Part shown: piece by piece, positions 24,957-32,665 of the stretch
Numbering within the stretch: position 1 is the stretch's first letter
Layout: every line of letters starts with the position of its first letter
Assembly: GCA_023428265.1 (NCBI GenBank)
Contig: JAEYYW010000041.1
Location: 1-38,246 of the forward strand
DNA: 38,246 nt
DNA from: Bacillota bacterium
GTDB lineage: Bacteria; Bacillota; Clostridia; Christensenellales; UMGS416
Reading direction: 5' to 3'
Translations under genes and position numbers: made by a program
The notes under the pieces: generated by a model
The model's input: only the letters and a program-made list of their open reading frames with translations
Databases searched by the model: none
Told to the model about the DNA's origin: nothing

Positions 24957-26318
24957 TTATCGGTGTTGATGCATACTAACTACTAATTCCGGTTGCTTTG
25001 AAGCATCTTCTTTTCGATGCTCATTGCCGACCGGTTTATTTTTCGTTTCGTGGGTACGAGACAAGATCCCATTCGCTGCCTTTACTTCGTTCCGAATTAC
25101 AGCAAGCTGGCTTGTAATTTCCTTTGATCGTTTCAGAAAAGCCTCCAAGCCAGCCTCATTTGTTGTTCTCCGCTTCCGGTTATTATCGGTTTTGCGCTCG
25201 CCAACTAGATGAACACGCTCAGCCTCGCAGCGTTCCATAAACGTCTCAAGCTGCTCCTTGGTGTCGATTCGATATTTACAGAGGAGCTTTGTTTGTTCAA
25301 CGATTTCATCCAGCTTCCTAATATCCTCACGCAACCTGAAAGACGCTTTCTGTGTTGCTTGCCTCTGCGATCTCCTAAGCAGATAGACATAGTGAAGATA
25401 CAGTGCTCGCAGCCCTTTGACTGAGGATTTACTGCGCTTGAGGCTTCCGACATACTTCGCACGCCTCACAGCGGGATAGAAAGGCTTGAGCTTGCTCTCA
25501 GGGTATCTCTGCTTCAGAATGCGCCGCGTGATAGCTTCCTCTGTGTAATCTTCCCCAAGGGTTTTTAAGCGTACATATCGCTCTTTCCCTTTTGGCCGAA
25601 TTGCCAAATACCTCCCCGGCTTGATATCATATCCCAACTCACGTAGATGGCGAACGAATTGCGTGTATGTCATGGATTGCCGGACTGCCTGATCCACATC
25701 CGAACGGATTAGAGACCACCAGGTGGGCTTGCCGTCCCGCTCCGCCTGCCAGGCGTCGTAGCTGCGCTGCTTGCCATGCTGTGGCTGCTCAATCACAGAC
25801 AGTTTATACTCCCGGCACAACCTGTCGGAAGTGCGTCGCATCAGCGCATAGGTAGTCTTGCAGTCATTGTAGCGCTTGCCATCAGTAAAGGACACGGAAT
25901 TCAGAACGAAGTGGGAATGCAGGTGTGCCTTGTCGAGATGTGTGGCCACGATGACCTCGAACCGTTCGCCCCACAGCTCCTTCGCCAGCTTGAGTCCGAT
26001 CTCGTGCGCCAGTTCGGACGTTACTTCTCCCGGAGCAAAGGACTGATAGCCGTGGAAAGCGACGATGCCGCCTTCCTTAGCCCAGCGCTTTTTCGTCAGC
26101 AGCATCTGCTGCCTCGCGGTTTCCGGTAGGCAGTTGATACCGCTCACGTAGAACTGCTTTTCGGTCTTGTAGTCCTGCGTTGCATAGTTCATGACATCAC
26201 GCAGACCTTGGATATCCGCTATGGAGAAGTTCATGTTCTCCGTCTTTTCTGGGTTCTCAATATAGTTCACAACCTGGCCAAGCCAGCCACGCACGTCCCA
26301 AATTTTCGTTGTTGCCAT
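24957..26318 (-). CDS. Relaxase (MOBP-type mobilization nuclease)
   Basis: A 453-residue relaxase that would nick one strand at the origin of transfer and stay bound to the DNA end. The metal-binding motif HLDKAHLHSHFVLNS (from His127: HxDxxHxHxH) is intact, preceded by a segment with Tyr19 and GLGQ-like residues where the catalytic tyrosine is expected. The C-terminal half is long, basic and helical with coiled-coil character. ATG at 26318 follows GAGGAGGGT; a longer frame beginning at 26351 would start inside a hairpin. It lies 50 bp after mobC on the same strand. No coupling protein or conjugation genes occur in the element, so a helper would be needed for transfer. Confidence 0.9.
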   Translation of the reverse strand: MATTKIWDVRGWLGQVVNYIENPEKTENMNFSIADIQGLRDVMNYATQDYKTEKQFYVSGINCLPETARQQMLLTKKRWAKEGGIVAFHGYQSFAPGEVTSELAHEIGLKLAKELWGERFEVIVATHLDKAHLHSHFVLNSVSFTDGKRYNDCKTTYALMRRTSDRLCREYKLSVIEQPQHGKQRSYDAWQAERDGKPTWWSLIRSDVDQAVRQSMTYTQFVRHLRELGYDIKPGRYLAIRPKGKERYVRLKTLGEDYTEEAITRRILKQRYPESKLKPFYPAVRRAKYVGSLKRSKSSVKGLRALYLHYVYLLRRSQRQATQKASFRLREDIRKLDEIVEQTKLLCKYRIDTKEQLETFMERCEAERVHLVGERKTDNNRKRRTTNEAGLEAFLKRSKEITSQLAVIRNEVKAANGILSRTHETKNKPVGNEHRKEDASKQPELVVSMHQHR

Positions 26319-26341
26319 AACTACCCTCCTCATACCTACAA

Positions 26342-26362
26342 AAGCAGCCATTTCGGCTGCTT
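26342..26362 (-). terminator. Hairpin between mobC and the relaxase gene
   Basis: AAGCAGCC (26342-26349), loop ATTTC, GGCTGCTT (26355-26362). Read on the minus strand it is followed by a short T run and resembles a weak terminator or attenuator that would lower relaxase expression relative to MobC. Confidence 0.45.
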
Positions 26363-26368
26363 AAAGTA

Positions 26369-26713
26369 TCATATCTTCTTAACATCCTCCGGCAGCAGAA
26401 CTGCCGCCTGGATCGCCAGCAATAGCTGTTTGTACTGCGTCATCTCCTTTTCCAGAAGTCCGACATCCGTTTCATCAAGCCGTTTGGTAATGCGGATCAA
26501 ATGGAAAATCGAGGTGAGCTGCATGGATACATGATGCAGCTGGTTCATGAGTTCATGGAATTCCAACGGCGGACACTCCTTGGGCGAGTGGCCGCCGATG
26601 AGCGAGCGGACATAAGCGGATGCCGACATCTTGGAATTCTCCATGCTGCGCAGGAGTTTCTGATGCTCTTCTTCCGTGAGTCGGATATTCAAGGGTACCG
26701 ATCGGTTTCTCAT
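26369..26713 (-). CDS. mobC: MobC-like mobilization protein
   Basis: A 114-residue DNA-binding accessory protein of the relaxosome. The N-terminal half is a ribbon-helix-helix domain (VPLNIRLTEEEHQKLLRSM, then MSASAYVRSLI); the C-terminal half is helical with a heptad-like pattern. MobC proteins bind near oriT and help the relaxase reach its nick site. ATG 26713 follows AAAGGAGAAG; a longer upstream frame has no ribosome site. Followed by the relaxase, as usual. Confidence 0.85.
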   Translation of the reverse strand: MRNRSVPLNIRLTEEEHQKLLRSMENSKMSASAYVRSLIGGHSPKECPPLEFHELMNQLHHVSMQLTSIFHLIRITKRLDETDVGLLEKEMTQYKQLLLAIQAAVLLPEDVKKI

Positions 26714-26740
26714 TTCATCTTCTCCTTTCAAGCTGGGGGT

Positions 26741-26791
26741 TGCAGGGGATACCCCTGCATATGAAACGGCCCTCTGCCGAAAAGGCAGAGG
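26741..26791. repeat. Twin perfect hairpins in the mobC leader, oriT candidate
   Basis: TGCAGGGG-ATA-CCCCTGCA (26741-26759) and CCTCTGCC-GAAAA-GGCAGAGG (26771-26791) stand side by side, 30-80 bp before the mobC start. Inverted repeats in this position are typical of an origin of transfer, but the nick site is not recognisable. They could also be leader-RNA hairpins that regulate mobC. Confidence 0.5.
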
Positions 26792-26819
26792 ACTGTTTTG
26801 GGGCTTGTGGCTATACAAA

Positions 26820-27222
26820 GCCAGTGCTGGTTAACTTACTACACGCAGGGTAATGTCATGTTTTTCAGACAACATGCTAACATCTACGTCTATTTGACAT
26901 AGTGAAATTGCACACCTTGACACGGGTTCATACAATGATCAGAAACATGCAAACAACGAGCTAACTAAAGAGGTGTACCCCTGAAGCTGATCCGAACGAA
27001 CCTGAAGCAGCTGATATGGTACATGATGTTGATTTGGAGGTGATGTCAGCCTTCATAGGTTTTTCAGATCTAGATGTACTTTTTAGCTTGCACTGTGATT
27101 AAGTACAATTGAGAAAATATTCCCTCATTTTTACCAAAATATGATAAAATGGCTATTGTTAATTGAAAAGCGCAACGAATATCGCTTTGGCATAAGAGTA
27201 TGAATAAAAGGAGAAAATACCA
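26820..27222. other. Intergenic region with no supported gene
   Basis: Between the mobilization genes and the DUF262 gene. It holds a CATGTT/AACATG inverted repeat near 26858-26877 and a short open stretch, EADPNEPEAADMVHDVDLEV (around 26980-27050), without a start. This may be a remnant of another gene. I see no complete gene. Confidence 0.5.
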
Positions 27223-28383
27223 ATGGCAGAATTATGGTATGATCTGGAATCTTTTGAAGATGAGGAGGAAATCTATATAAGTGAATATGATATAGCGGTA
27301 TCTCCAAATGATTTCAATATTTCTACATTATTCAATTTAATGGATAATGGTGTAATAAGGCTACCTGCTTTCCAACGGAATTATGTCTGGGATATTAAGG
27401 CCGCGTCAAAACTAATTGAATCCATAATTCTTGGACTTCCTGTTCCGCAAGTTTTTTTATATGAAAAGGGGAAAAACAACTTCCTTATTATTGATGGACA
27501 ACAACGCCTATTATCAATTTACTTTTTTATTAAGCAAAGATTTCCAAATACTGAAGGACGGAAATTGTTACGTGAGTATTTAACCGGAGAAGAATCAATA
27601 GATAAAGCCTTTTTGTCCGACGATAAGTATTTCTCTAACTTTTCGTTAGTGCTACCGTCTCCTATAACTACAGAAAAAAATAAATTTAACAAAATGAAGT
27701 TTGAAACGTTAGGAGATTATAAACATTCATTTGAGTTTTTGAGAACTATTAGGTCGGTTGTTATAAAGCAGAACGAGCCCGATGATGATTCTTCTATGTA
27801 TGAGATTTTTAACAGACTTAACACGGGGGGACAAAAATTAAAACCTCAAGAAATTCGGATGAGTTTATATTATTCGAACTTTTACAAGTTGCTCTTTAAG
27901 CTTAATACTATCACAAGATGGAGAGAGTTGGTTGGGCAGAAAACTCCGGATCTGAATTTTAAGGATATAGAAATAATTATTAGAGCATATGCTATGCTCT
28001 TTGCACATGAGGATTACCAGGCCACAATGACAAAATTCCTCAATCGTTTCTCAAAAACAAGTAGCAGATTTGAAGCGGATTTATTGGAATATCTAGAAGA
28101 ACTATTCATTAGTTTTTTGAAAAGTACAGAGAATTTGTCTGCAAGAGACTTTTACAGTTCTAATTATAAGTTTAGTATTTCACTTTTTGAAGCAGTTTTT
28201 GTTTCTACTTGTTTACCATTTTTCCGGGAAAGGCAATTTATCAATGGGCATATTGTGAGAGAAAGTTTAGAGGCCCTAAAGAAAGATCCAGATTTTATTG
28301 CATCATCTCAATCTAATGTTGGCTCTAGAGCTAATGTACTAATGAGGATGTCGCGCGCAAAAAAAATAATCGAAACTAAATAG
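27223..28383 (+). CDS. DUF262 domain protein (GmrS/ParB-like NTPase fold)
   Basis: A 386-residue cytoplasmic protein. The DUF262 core is at residues 30-180 with LPAFQRNYVWD (47-57) and the DGQQR motif (91-95) in IIDGQQRLLSIYFF; this is the ParB/Srx-like fold seen in GmrSD type IV restriction enzymes and in BrxU. No C-terminal DUF1524 (HNH-type) domain is present; the rest is helical. Such shorter DUF262 proteins depend on a separate effector. Very AT-rich, unlike the mobilization genes. Start behind AAAAGGAGAA. The HEPN gene follows after 10 bp. Confidence 0.85.
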   Translation: MAELWYDLESFEDEEEIYISEYDIAVSPNDFNISTLFNLMDNGVIRLPAFQRNYVWDIKAASKLIESIILGLPVPQVFLYEKGKNNFLIIDGQQRLLSIYFFIKQRFPNTEGRKLLREYLTGEESIDKAFLSDDKYFSNFSLVLPSPITTEKNKFNKMKFETLGDYKHSFEFLRTIRSVVIKQNEPDDDSSMYEIFNRLNTGGQKLKPQEIRMSLYYSNFYKLLFKLNTITRWRELVGQKTPDLNFKDIEIIIRAYAMLFAHEDYQATMTKFLNRFSKTSSRFEADLLEYLEELFISFLKSTENLSARDFYSSNYKFSISLFEAVFVSTCLPFFRERQFINGHIVRESLEALKKDPDFIASSQSNVGSRANVLMRMSRAKKIIETK

Positions 28384-28393
28384 GAGGAAAATT

Positions 28394-28924
28394 ATGCACC
28401 CTCTATTTGTTTCGTTTATAAAAGATTATCAAGATATTAAAGAGTTACTCCTTCAGCAATCTCAATTATCTTTCCAAACGACAGTCGATTCACATTTTAG
28501 AAAAACATTTTTGATATCATGTGCGAGCTTTCACGAACATTATATCCAGAAAATTGTTTCTAGCTTTCTTGAAAGAACAGCAACTGATGATCGAACGATA
28601 TTTTTCGCTATTAGTAAGGGAATTAAAAGACAGTATCATACATATTTTACATGGGATATTGAGGGGAAAATTCCTAATAACATAAATGGCTTTTTGGGAC
28701 TTTTTGGACAGACATTCAAAGACACTGTATCTAGACAAATCGCTGATTCTGATGTAATAAAGTCAAACATGAAGGCATTTCTTGAAATGGGGAATTTGCG
28801 AAATTGCATGGCACACGAAAATTTGCTGGCCTATAATTTAGATAAATCTTTCGATGAATTGGTTCACCTAAATGAGCAAGCAATAGAGTTTATAACTTTT
28901 CTAGAGAATAAGTTCGCGAGTTAA
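28394..28924 (+). CDS. HEPN-domain putative RNase (toxin or defence effector)
   Basis: A 176-residue helical protein. It contains RNCMAH (Arg136 to His141), the RxxxxH active-site motif of HEPN ribonucleases, in the usual place near the C-terminus after a long helix. It resembles the MAE_28990/RiboL-PSP class of HEPN proteins. Placed 10 bp after the DUF262 gene and with the same AT-rich composition, it probably works with that protein. DUF262 could sense or regulate and HEPN could cut RNA, a toxin-antitoxin or abortive-infection arrangement. Starts at ATG 28394 behind GGAGG. Substrate unknown. Confidence 0.75.
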   Translation: MHPLFVSFIKDYQDIKELLLQQSQLSFQTTVDSHFRKTFLISCASFHEHYIQKIVSSFLERTATDDRTIFFAISKGIKRQYHTYFTWDIEGKIPNNINGFLGLFGQTFKDTVSRQIADSDVIKSNMKAFLEMGNLRNCMAHENLLAYNLDKSFDELVHLNEQAIEFITFLENKFAS

Positions 28925-28960
28925 AGCTAGCCAAATGACCAATTGTTGAGCCATCTTGAG

Positions 28961-29305
28961 CTAAAAGTTTACACACTTTGACATAACAATCTCCTCTACG
29001 CTATGCCTTGCGTTATTCATGTACCCGACCCATTCCATTTGCATCGTCACCTTGTCTGGTGCGGGGTGCGCTTCCAAATAGCTATGTAATAGAGCATCCA
29101 GCATCACTCTTGCTTGAAAGTCCCTCTCGGCAAGATGGGCGTTCAACTGGCCAGAGAGTAGCAGGCTTGCGTACATCCCCGGATCATTATTTTTCAGATA
29201 GGTCTTCCGTAGCATCCCATATTTGCCGTAGGATGGTTGCTTTTCGTCGATTGTCAGTTCCGGGAGCAGGTAATCACCTTGCAGTCGATAGTCGATCTTT
29301 ACCAT
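28961..29305 (-). CDS. tnpV: TnpV family transposon-encoded protein
   Basis: A 114-residue TnpV-family (PF14198) protein. It has the pattern GDYLLPEL, YGKYGMLRKTYLK, MYASLLLSGQLNAHLAE and the C-terminal WVGYMNNARHSVEEIV. TnpV is carried by Clostridial Tn4451-like and related elements; its function is unknown. The start follows AAAGGAGGTG. No TnpX-type recombinase is present, so the genes are probably passengers of the tyrosine-integrase element. The next gene encodes a diverged paralogue. Confidence 0.8.
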   Translation of the reverse strand: MVKIDYRLQGDYLLPELTIDEKQPSYGKYGMLRKTYLKNNDPGMYASLLLSGQLNAHLAERDFQARVMLDALLHSYLEAHPAPDKVTMQMEWVGYMNNARHSVEEIVMSKCVNF

Positions 29306-29368
29306 GTCTGCACCTCCTTTGCCTAAGCTTAGCCATTCCAGCCGACTTTCTCAAACGTGCGGGACTGC

Positions 29369-29665
29369 TCAGTCGCCAAAGATGTACATCCACCAAACTG
29401 TTTCTTCCGCACCCCTAAACAACTCAGACATTTCAGCAAGCCATCTTGCCATACCGGCTGCATCATCAGGGCAGGGATACCTGCGGAGAGTCTTCTTCAT
29501 GTTCTGCAAGATCCATTTGCTTGATGCGGCTTCCCGCTCGGCCAAGTGTTGTTCCAGCGTGCCGTTCTTGCTGAGAGATAGATATTGTGCAGGTCTGTAC
29601 TTTTCCAGGTATTCCCTTCGTTGGTCGCCGTACCTGCCGAAACTACGCTGTTCGTTATTTTCCAT
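29369..29665 (-). CDS. Diverged TnpV-like protein
   Basis: A 98-residue protein that shares with the neighbouring TnpV the segments FGRYGDQRREYLEKYRPAQY and HLAEREA, plus a C-terminal WLAEMSELFRGAEETV. It lacks the N-terminal GDYLLPEL. This is either a duplicated and shortened TnpV or a related family. Start at 29665 behind GGAGGA. Confidence 0.6.
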   Translation of the reverse strand: MENNEQRSFGRYGDQRREYLEKYRPAQYLSLSKNGTLEQHLAEREAASSKWILQNMKKTLRRYPCPDDAAGMARWLAEMSELFRGAEETVWWMYIFGD

Positions 29666-29695
29666 GATAATCCTCCAGTTCTTTGATTGTTAATA

Positions 29696-29755
29696 TACCA
29701 GCCGAAAAAGGAGGGTTTAGATACCCGTTCCTGTCCTCTTCTTTTTCGGCTGGTA
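29696..29755. repeat. Long inverted repeat between parB and tnpV-like genes
   Basis: TACCAGCCGAAAAAG (29696-29710) and CTTTTTCGGCTGGTA (29741-29755) are perfectly complementary over 15 bp. The loop contains a nested GGGT/ACCC hairpin (29713-29726). It could be an RNA hairpin or a protein-binding site. Confidence 0.7.
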
Positions 29756-29789
29756 AATATATAAGGGGGAGAGTGTGAGAGGGGGAGGC

Positions 29790-30734
29790 TTATCGTTCCT
29801 CTCCACGCTCCCGCTGCAGCTTTCGCTGCCGTTCCTCCAACAGCTTTATGATGCTATCTTCCATTTGCTTTGGTGTGTAGCCCTTCGGGAAATACTGCCT
29901 GAACTTCTCATGATTGAAGCTGATTTTCTCTCGCTGGTTGGCTTTCGCCTCGCCAAGAATCTTGAAGATCATATCCAGTTCCAGTTTCCCTTGCTGGTGC
30001 AGGGTCTTCATGCGCTGTGCTTGGGAGAGCGACGGCGTGCATTGCTGCACTTCCATTGCTTCGAGCAGCGTTTTCTGTACCTCTTTCGGCAGGTAGGATA
30101 GTTCCACTGCCGGATTGAAGGCGATGCTCTTGTCGTCTACTTTCTTCATAATATCGGGGACTAGATGTGTAAGACGTATGAAGCGTTGAATCGTTCTCGC
30201 ACTGTCCTCAGAGTCAGCGGCAATTTGCGCATCAGAACGAGTTCCTATTAAATCTGTGCCAAGTTGGCACGAATTACTTCTACCCGGTCGCCCTGCTTGC
30301 CGCTTTATTGCATCCAGCTTCATCTTGTACGAATACGCCTTCTCGCTGGGCAGCAGGTTCTCGCGTTGTTGATTCGAATCCACCATCACGACGGTGGCAG
30401 CATCGTTGTCCAACTCCCGCACAATGACAGGCATCGTTGCAAGGCCGGCAATCTGGCTTGCAGCTTTGCGCCGGTGCCCCGCGATCAGTTCATAGCCGCC
30501 GTTTGCTCTTGGCCTTGCTATGGCGGGGGATACCACGCCGTTATCCTTAATGCTCTTGGCAAGCTCACGCAGTTCCTCGTTGTCGTTGACCTGGAACGGG
30601 TGGTTCTTGAAGGGATGCAGCTCGGTCAGCGGGATGTCCATGATCTTCTCGCGCTGGTCGTCGGTGCGGTCTTCGTCGGTCTTGAACAGGTCGTCCACAG
30701 AGGGGAGTTTGATATCGGTTCTTCTTGTGGTCAT
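29790..30734 (-). CDS. parB: ParB family protein
   Basis: A 314-residue ParB/Spo0J-type protein. The N-terminal ParB domain has LHPFKNHPF, GYELIAGHRRKAA (GHRR at 86-89) and ENLLPSEKA (125-133), the CTP-binding and HTH parts of the family. The central helix-turn-helix carries RSDAQIAADS. No parA gene accompanies it, as is common for ParB proteins of integrative elements. Here it may regulate or stabilise the excised circle. Start at 30734 behind GAAGGAGAA. Confidence 0.88.
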   Translation of the reverse strand: MTTRRTDIKLPSVDDLFKTDEDRTDDQREKIMDIPLTELHPFKNHPFQVNDNEELRELAKSIKDNGVVSPAIARPRANGGYELIAGHRRKAASQIAGLATMPVIVRELDNDAATVVMVDSNQQRENLLPSEKAYSYKMKLDAIKRQAGRPGRSNSCQLGTDLIGTRSDAQIAADSEDSARTIQRFIRLTHLVPDIMKKVDDKSIAFNPAVELSYLPKEVQKTLLEAMEVQQCTPSLSQAQRMKTLHQQGKLELDMIFKILGEAKANQREKISFNHEKFRQYFPKGYTPKQMEDSIIKLLEERQRKLQRERGEER

Positions 30735-30764
30735 TGCGATTCTCCTTCGTTTTTTGTATGTAAA

Positions 30765-30791
30765 AAGGACACCAGTTTTTCTGGTGTCCTT
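30765..30791 (-). terminator. Rho-independent terminator for the HNH gene
   Basis: An 11-bp stem, AAGGACACCAG (30765-30775) with CTGGTGTCCTT (30781-30791), is followed on the minus strand by TTTTT. Confidence 0.8.
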
Positions 30792-30809
30792 AGATATCTC
30801 TGTGGAAAT

Positions 30810-31034
30810 CTACTTTCTATTAATGCTATTTAGCCACTTGATTAAGAATGGCTTGTTTCTGTCATACCACTGCGAAGTAAGCAGATACTTTTCGCCATTT
30901 ATAGTTATAGGCTCTTTATAGTATCTATTGACTCCGGTATGATCCACTCCAAGATTCTGACTTTGATTGTTTTTTGAGACTTTTATTAGCAATGGGAAAT
31001 TCAGATCAAACGTGCTCTTGCAGAATAGTTTATC
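30810..31034 (-). pseudogene. In-frame C-terminal extension of the HNH gene after a stop codon
   Basis: Immediately after the TAA at 31035-31037 the same frame continues for 74 codons with no further stop until 30810, including GVDHTGVNRYY and YLLTSQWYDRNKPFLIKWLNS. The composition is protein-like. The simplest explanation is a nonsense mutation in a longer endonuclease gene, which the terminator follows. A separate small gene starting at TTG 30992 is less likely since no ribosome site is seen. Confidence 0.5.
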
Positions 31035-31775
31035 TTATAAACAATTCAACAGAACAGCATCATGCTTTTTGGATTCTAGGATTTGTCGTAAAGCTGTTTG
31101 CGCTATCAAACCAACTCTTTGCGCAGACCAATTCTCAGCCCCTTTTGGAGTAGGCGTTGTTGTACCAACCCTTGGCTGCACATTAGGGCTTCGGATTGGT
31201 CTTGCTTCTTTTGATATAAACGCCTGAACTAAATTTTTGATTTCGTCAGATAGCTTTTGGCTGTCATACATCTGTTCATGTAGCAGTTCACAGTTTCTCC
31301 AATGCTGCTCCCATTTCTCAATGCCGACGATACTCTCAAAATCAACATTTATTGGTTCTCCCCATTTTTCAAAATCAGATAGCCTAGCGATTTTTGTATC
31401 GATGTTCTTTATTCCTCGAGTTGCGGGAGAAAGTTTGGCCGGCCCAACTATCCATTCGCGCCATTCACTATTGCCCTTTGATTGATTACATTTGGGGCAA
31501 GACGGGACAAGATTATGTATCTCCGAAATAAATCCGGTCGCTCGTTTCCTTTTAATAAGTGGTCGAAAATGATCCCATTCTGTATATTTATCGCCGCAAT
31601 ACGAACAGCAAATTGTTTGTTCGTCCATTCCCAAAATGGATAGCGCTTTTTTTATCTCTTCTTCAGAGGGTACTAAACAAGGTATAATTCCATTAATAAA
31701 GGCATTAGTAATGCTTGATGTGCGGCCAGTAATTTTCACGGGGTTAGGCATCTGAAACACGTCTTTGTAAGTCAT
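31035..31775 (-). CDS. HNH endonuclease
   Basis: A 246-residue HNH nuclease. CSYCG (Cys57/Cys60) and CPKC (Cys93/Cys96) form a structural zinc site, WDHFRP supplies Asp68/His69, and HNLVPSCPKCNQSKGN contains the second His and Asn residues. This is the complete HNH (PF01844-type) catalytic core. The C-terminal segment rich in Pro and Thr leads to an in-frame TAA at 31035 and then an open frame, suggesting truncation. Start at 31775 follows GGGAGAA. Alone among defence-like genes; target unknown. Confidence 0.75.
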   Translation of the reverse strand: MTYKDVFQMPNPVKITGRTSSITNAFINGIIPCLVPSEEEIKKALSILGMDEQTICCSYCGDKYTEWDHFRPLIKRKRATGFISEIHNLVPSCPKCNQSKGNSEWREWIVGPAKLSPATRGIKNIDTKIARLSDFEKWGEPINVDFESIVGIEKWEQHWRNCELLHEQMYDSQKLSDEIKNLVQAFISKEARPIRSPNVQPRVGTTTPTPKGAENWSAQRVGLIAQTALRQILESKKHDAVLLNCL

Positions 31776-31850
31776 TAGTTCTCCCACTACCGAGGGCCAT
31801 CTTCGGTAACACGTTAATTTCATTGAAATTATACTAAATGGATGATGAAA

Positions 31851-31875
31851 AAGCACGAGCTATATGCCCGTGCTT
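31851..31875 (-). terminator. Terminator of the right-end HTH gene
   Basis: AAGCACG (31851-31857) pairs with CGTGCTT (31869-31875); on the minus strand a T run follows. Confidence 0.7.
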
Positions 31876-31893
31876 GTAGCGTAAAATGGTACC

Positions 31894-32337
31894 TCACAGC
31901 CTTCTTATTGCGATATAGCGCTGCTTGATGTGCCCTGGATTCTCCGGAATGGTCATAACGATGACACCCTCTTTGAGCAGGGGGTGCAGTACCGTGTCCA
32001 TGAAGAACTTCTTGTCCGATAAGTCTAGGAATTCTTGAATCTGCTTGCGGCTGCGTGGTTCCTGGCAGTAGACCGTCACCGCCGCGCGGCGCTGCTCATG
32101 GTTGGACGTCAGGCGCTGGAAACCGTACTGTTGGATGTATTCGATGATCCAGAGCTTAGGTACGCGAACGGCCCTGTCGTACTTCATGCTCTTCAGCTCG
32201 CCCGAGCGGATCATGCGATAGATGCGCTTATTGGGCAGGCGCATCATGCTTGCCACTTCATCCACGGTGAGGATATCATCGTAGCTGGCAAACATCATGA
32301 GGTAGCATTCATCGATGGTGAATTTGGTTTTCTGCAT
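31894..32337 (-). CDS. Helix-turn-helix regulator at the element's right end
   Basis: A 147-residue protein. Residues 15-70 form an HTH_17/excisionase-like domain (DILTVDEVASMMRLPNKRIY, then VRVPKLWIIEYI). The C-terminal residues 90-147 form a winged-helix segment (SRKQIQEFLDLSDKKFFMDT, then PLLKEGVIVMTIPENPGHIKQRY), resembling the C-terminal domain of RecG/AlbA-type regulators. ATG 32337 follows GGAGGGA. It probably regulates recombination or transfer genes of the element. Confidence 0.75.
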   Translation of the reverse strand: MQKTKFTIDECYLMMFASYDDILTVDEVASMMRLPNKRIYRMIRSGELKSMKYDRAVRVPKLWIIEYIQQYGFQRLTSNHEQRRAAVTVYCQEPRSRKQIQEFLDLSDKKFFMDTVLHPLLKEGVIVMTIPENPGHIKQRYIAIRRL

Positions 32338-32424
32338 GGCTGTTCCCTCCGTTTGTGTGCGTTGTCGATAGCAGACAAACCTTGGCAACAACCTTCAATC
32401 GGTGGGGTAAACTCCCACACATCT

Positions 32425-32442
32425 CCTAACAGTTTTCTAACA
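32425..32442 (+). repeat. Right candidate integrase arm-binding site
   Basis: CCTAACAGTTTTCTAACA matches the left site (10056-10073) at 17 of 18 positions, in the same orientation and about 160 bp inside attR. Confidence 0.5.
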
Positions 32443-32605
32443 AATGTCTGGGGCAGCGGGAAACTCGGGTGTTTGGGTGTGATGGTCAGGAACTCAGGAA
32501 ATACGCGTAAAAGTGCCGGAAACCCCAGAGAACAAGCGCTTTTCACGCCGCGCAACCGGCCTCATAGGGTCTAAACAAACCCTTCCGAAACATTCGTTAC
32601 CATGC

Positions 32606-32662
32606 CTCGAAATCTGGAGATGGGAAACCATCCGTGGGTTCGAATCTCACTCTCTCCGCCAC
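32606..32662 (+). repeat. attR: displaced 3' half of the original tRNA-Ser
   Basis: The 15-bp anticodon-loop core (32606-32620) is followed by an intact class II tRNA 3' half. Its parts are the variable arm GATGG-GAAA-CCATC (32619-32632), a T arm GTGGG-TTCGAAT-CTCAC and an acceptor strand TCTCTCC with GCCA. Joined to 9876-9908 it gives a complete tRNA-Ser(CGA). No 5' half is present here, so it is not a functional gene. Confidence 0.8.
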
Positions 32663-32665
32663 AAC

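Noticed and set aside
24836..32337. Self-transmissible integrative conjugative element
   Set aside because: No VirB4, VirD4, TcpA/FtsK-like coupling protein or lytic transglycosylase is encoded in the element; mobilizable is the better description.
32606..32662. A second functional tRNA gene at the right end
   Set aside because: Only the 3' half is present; the sequence before 32606 does not form the acceptor, D or 5' anticodon strands.
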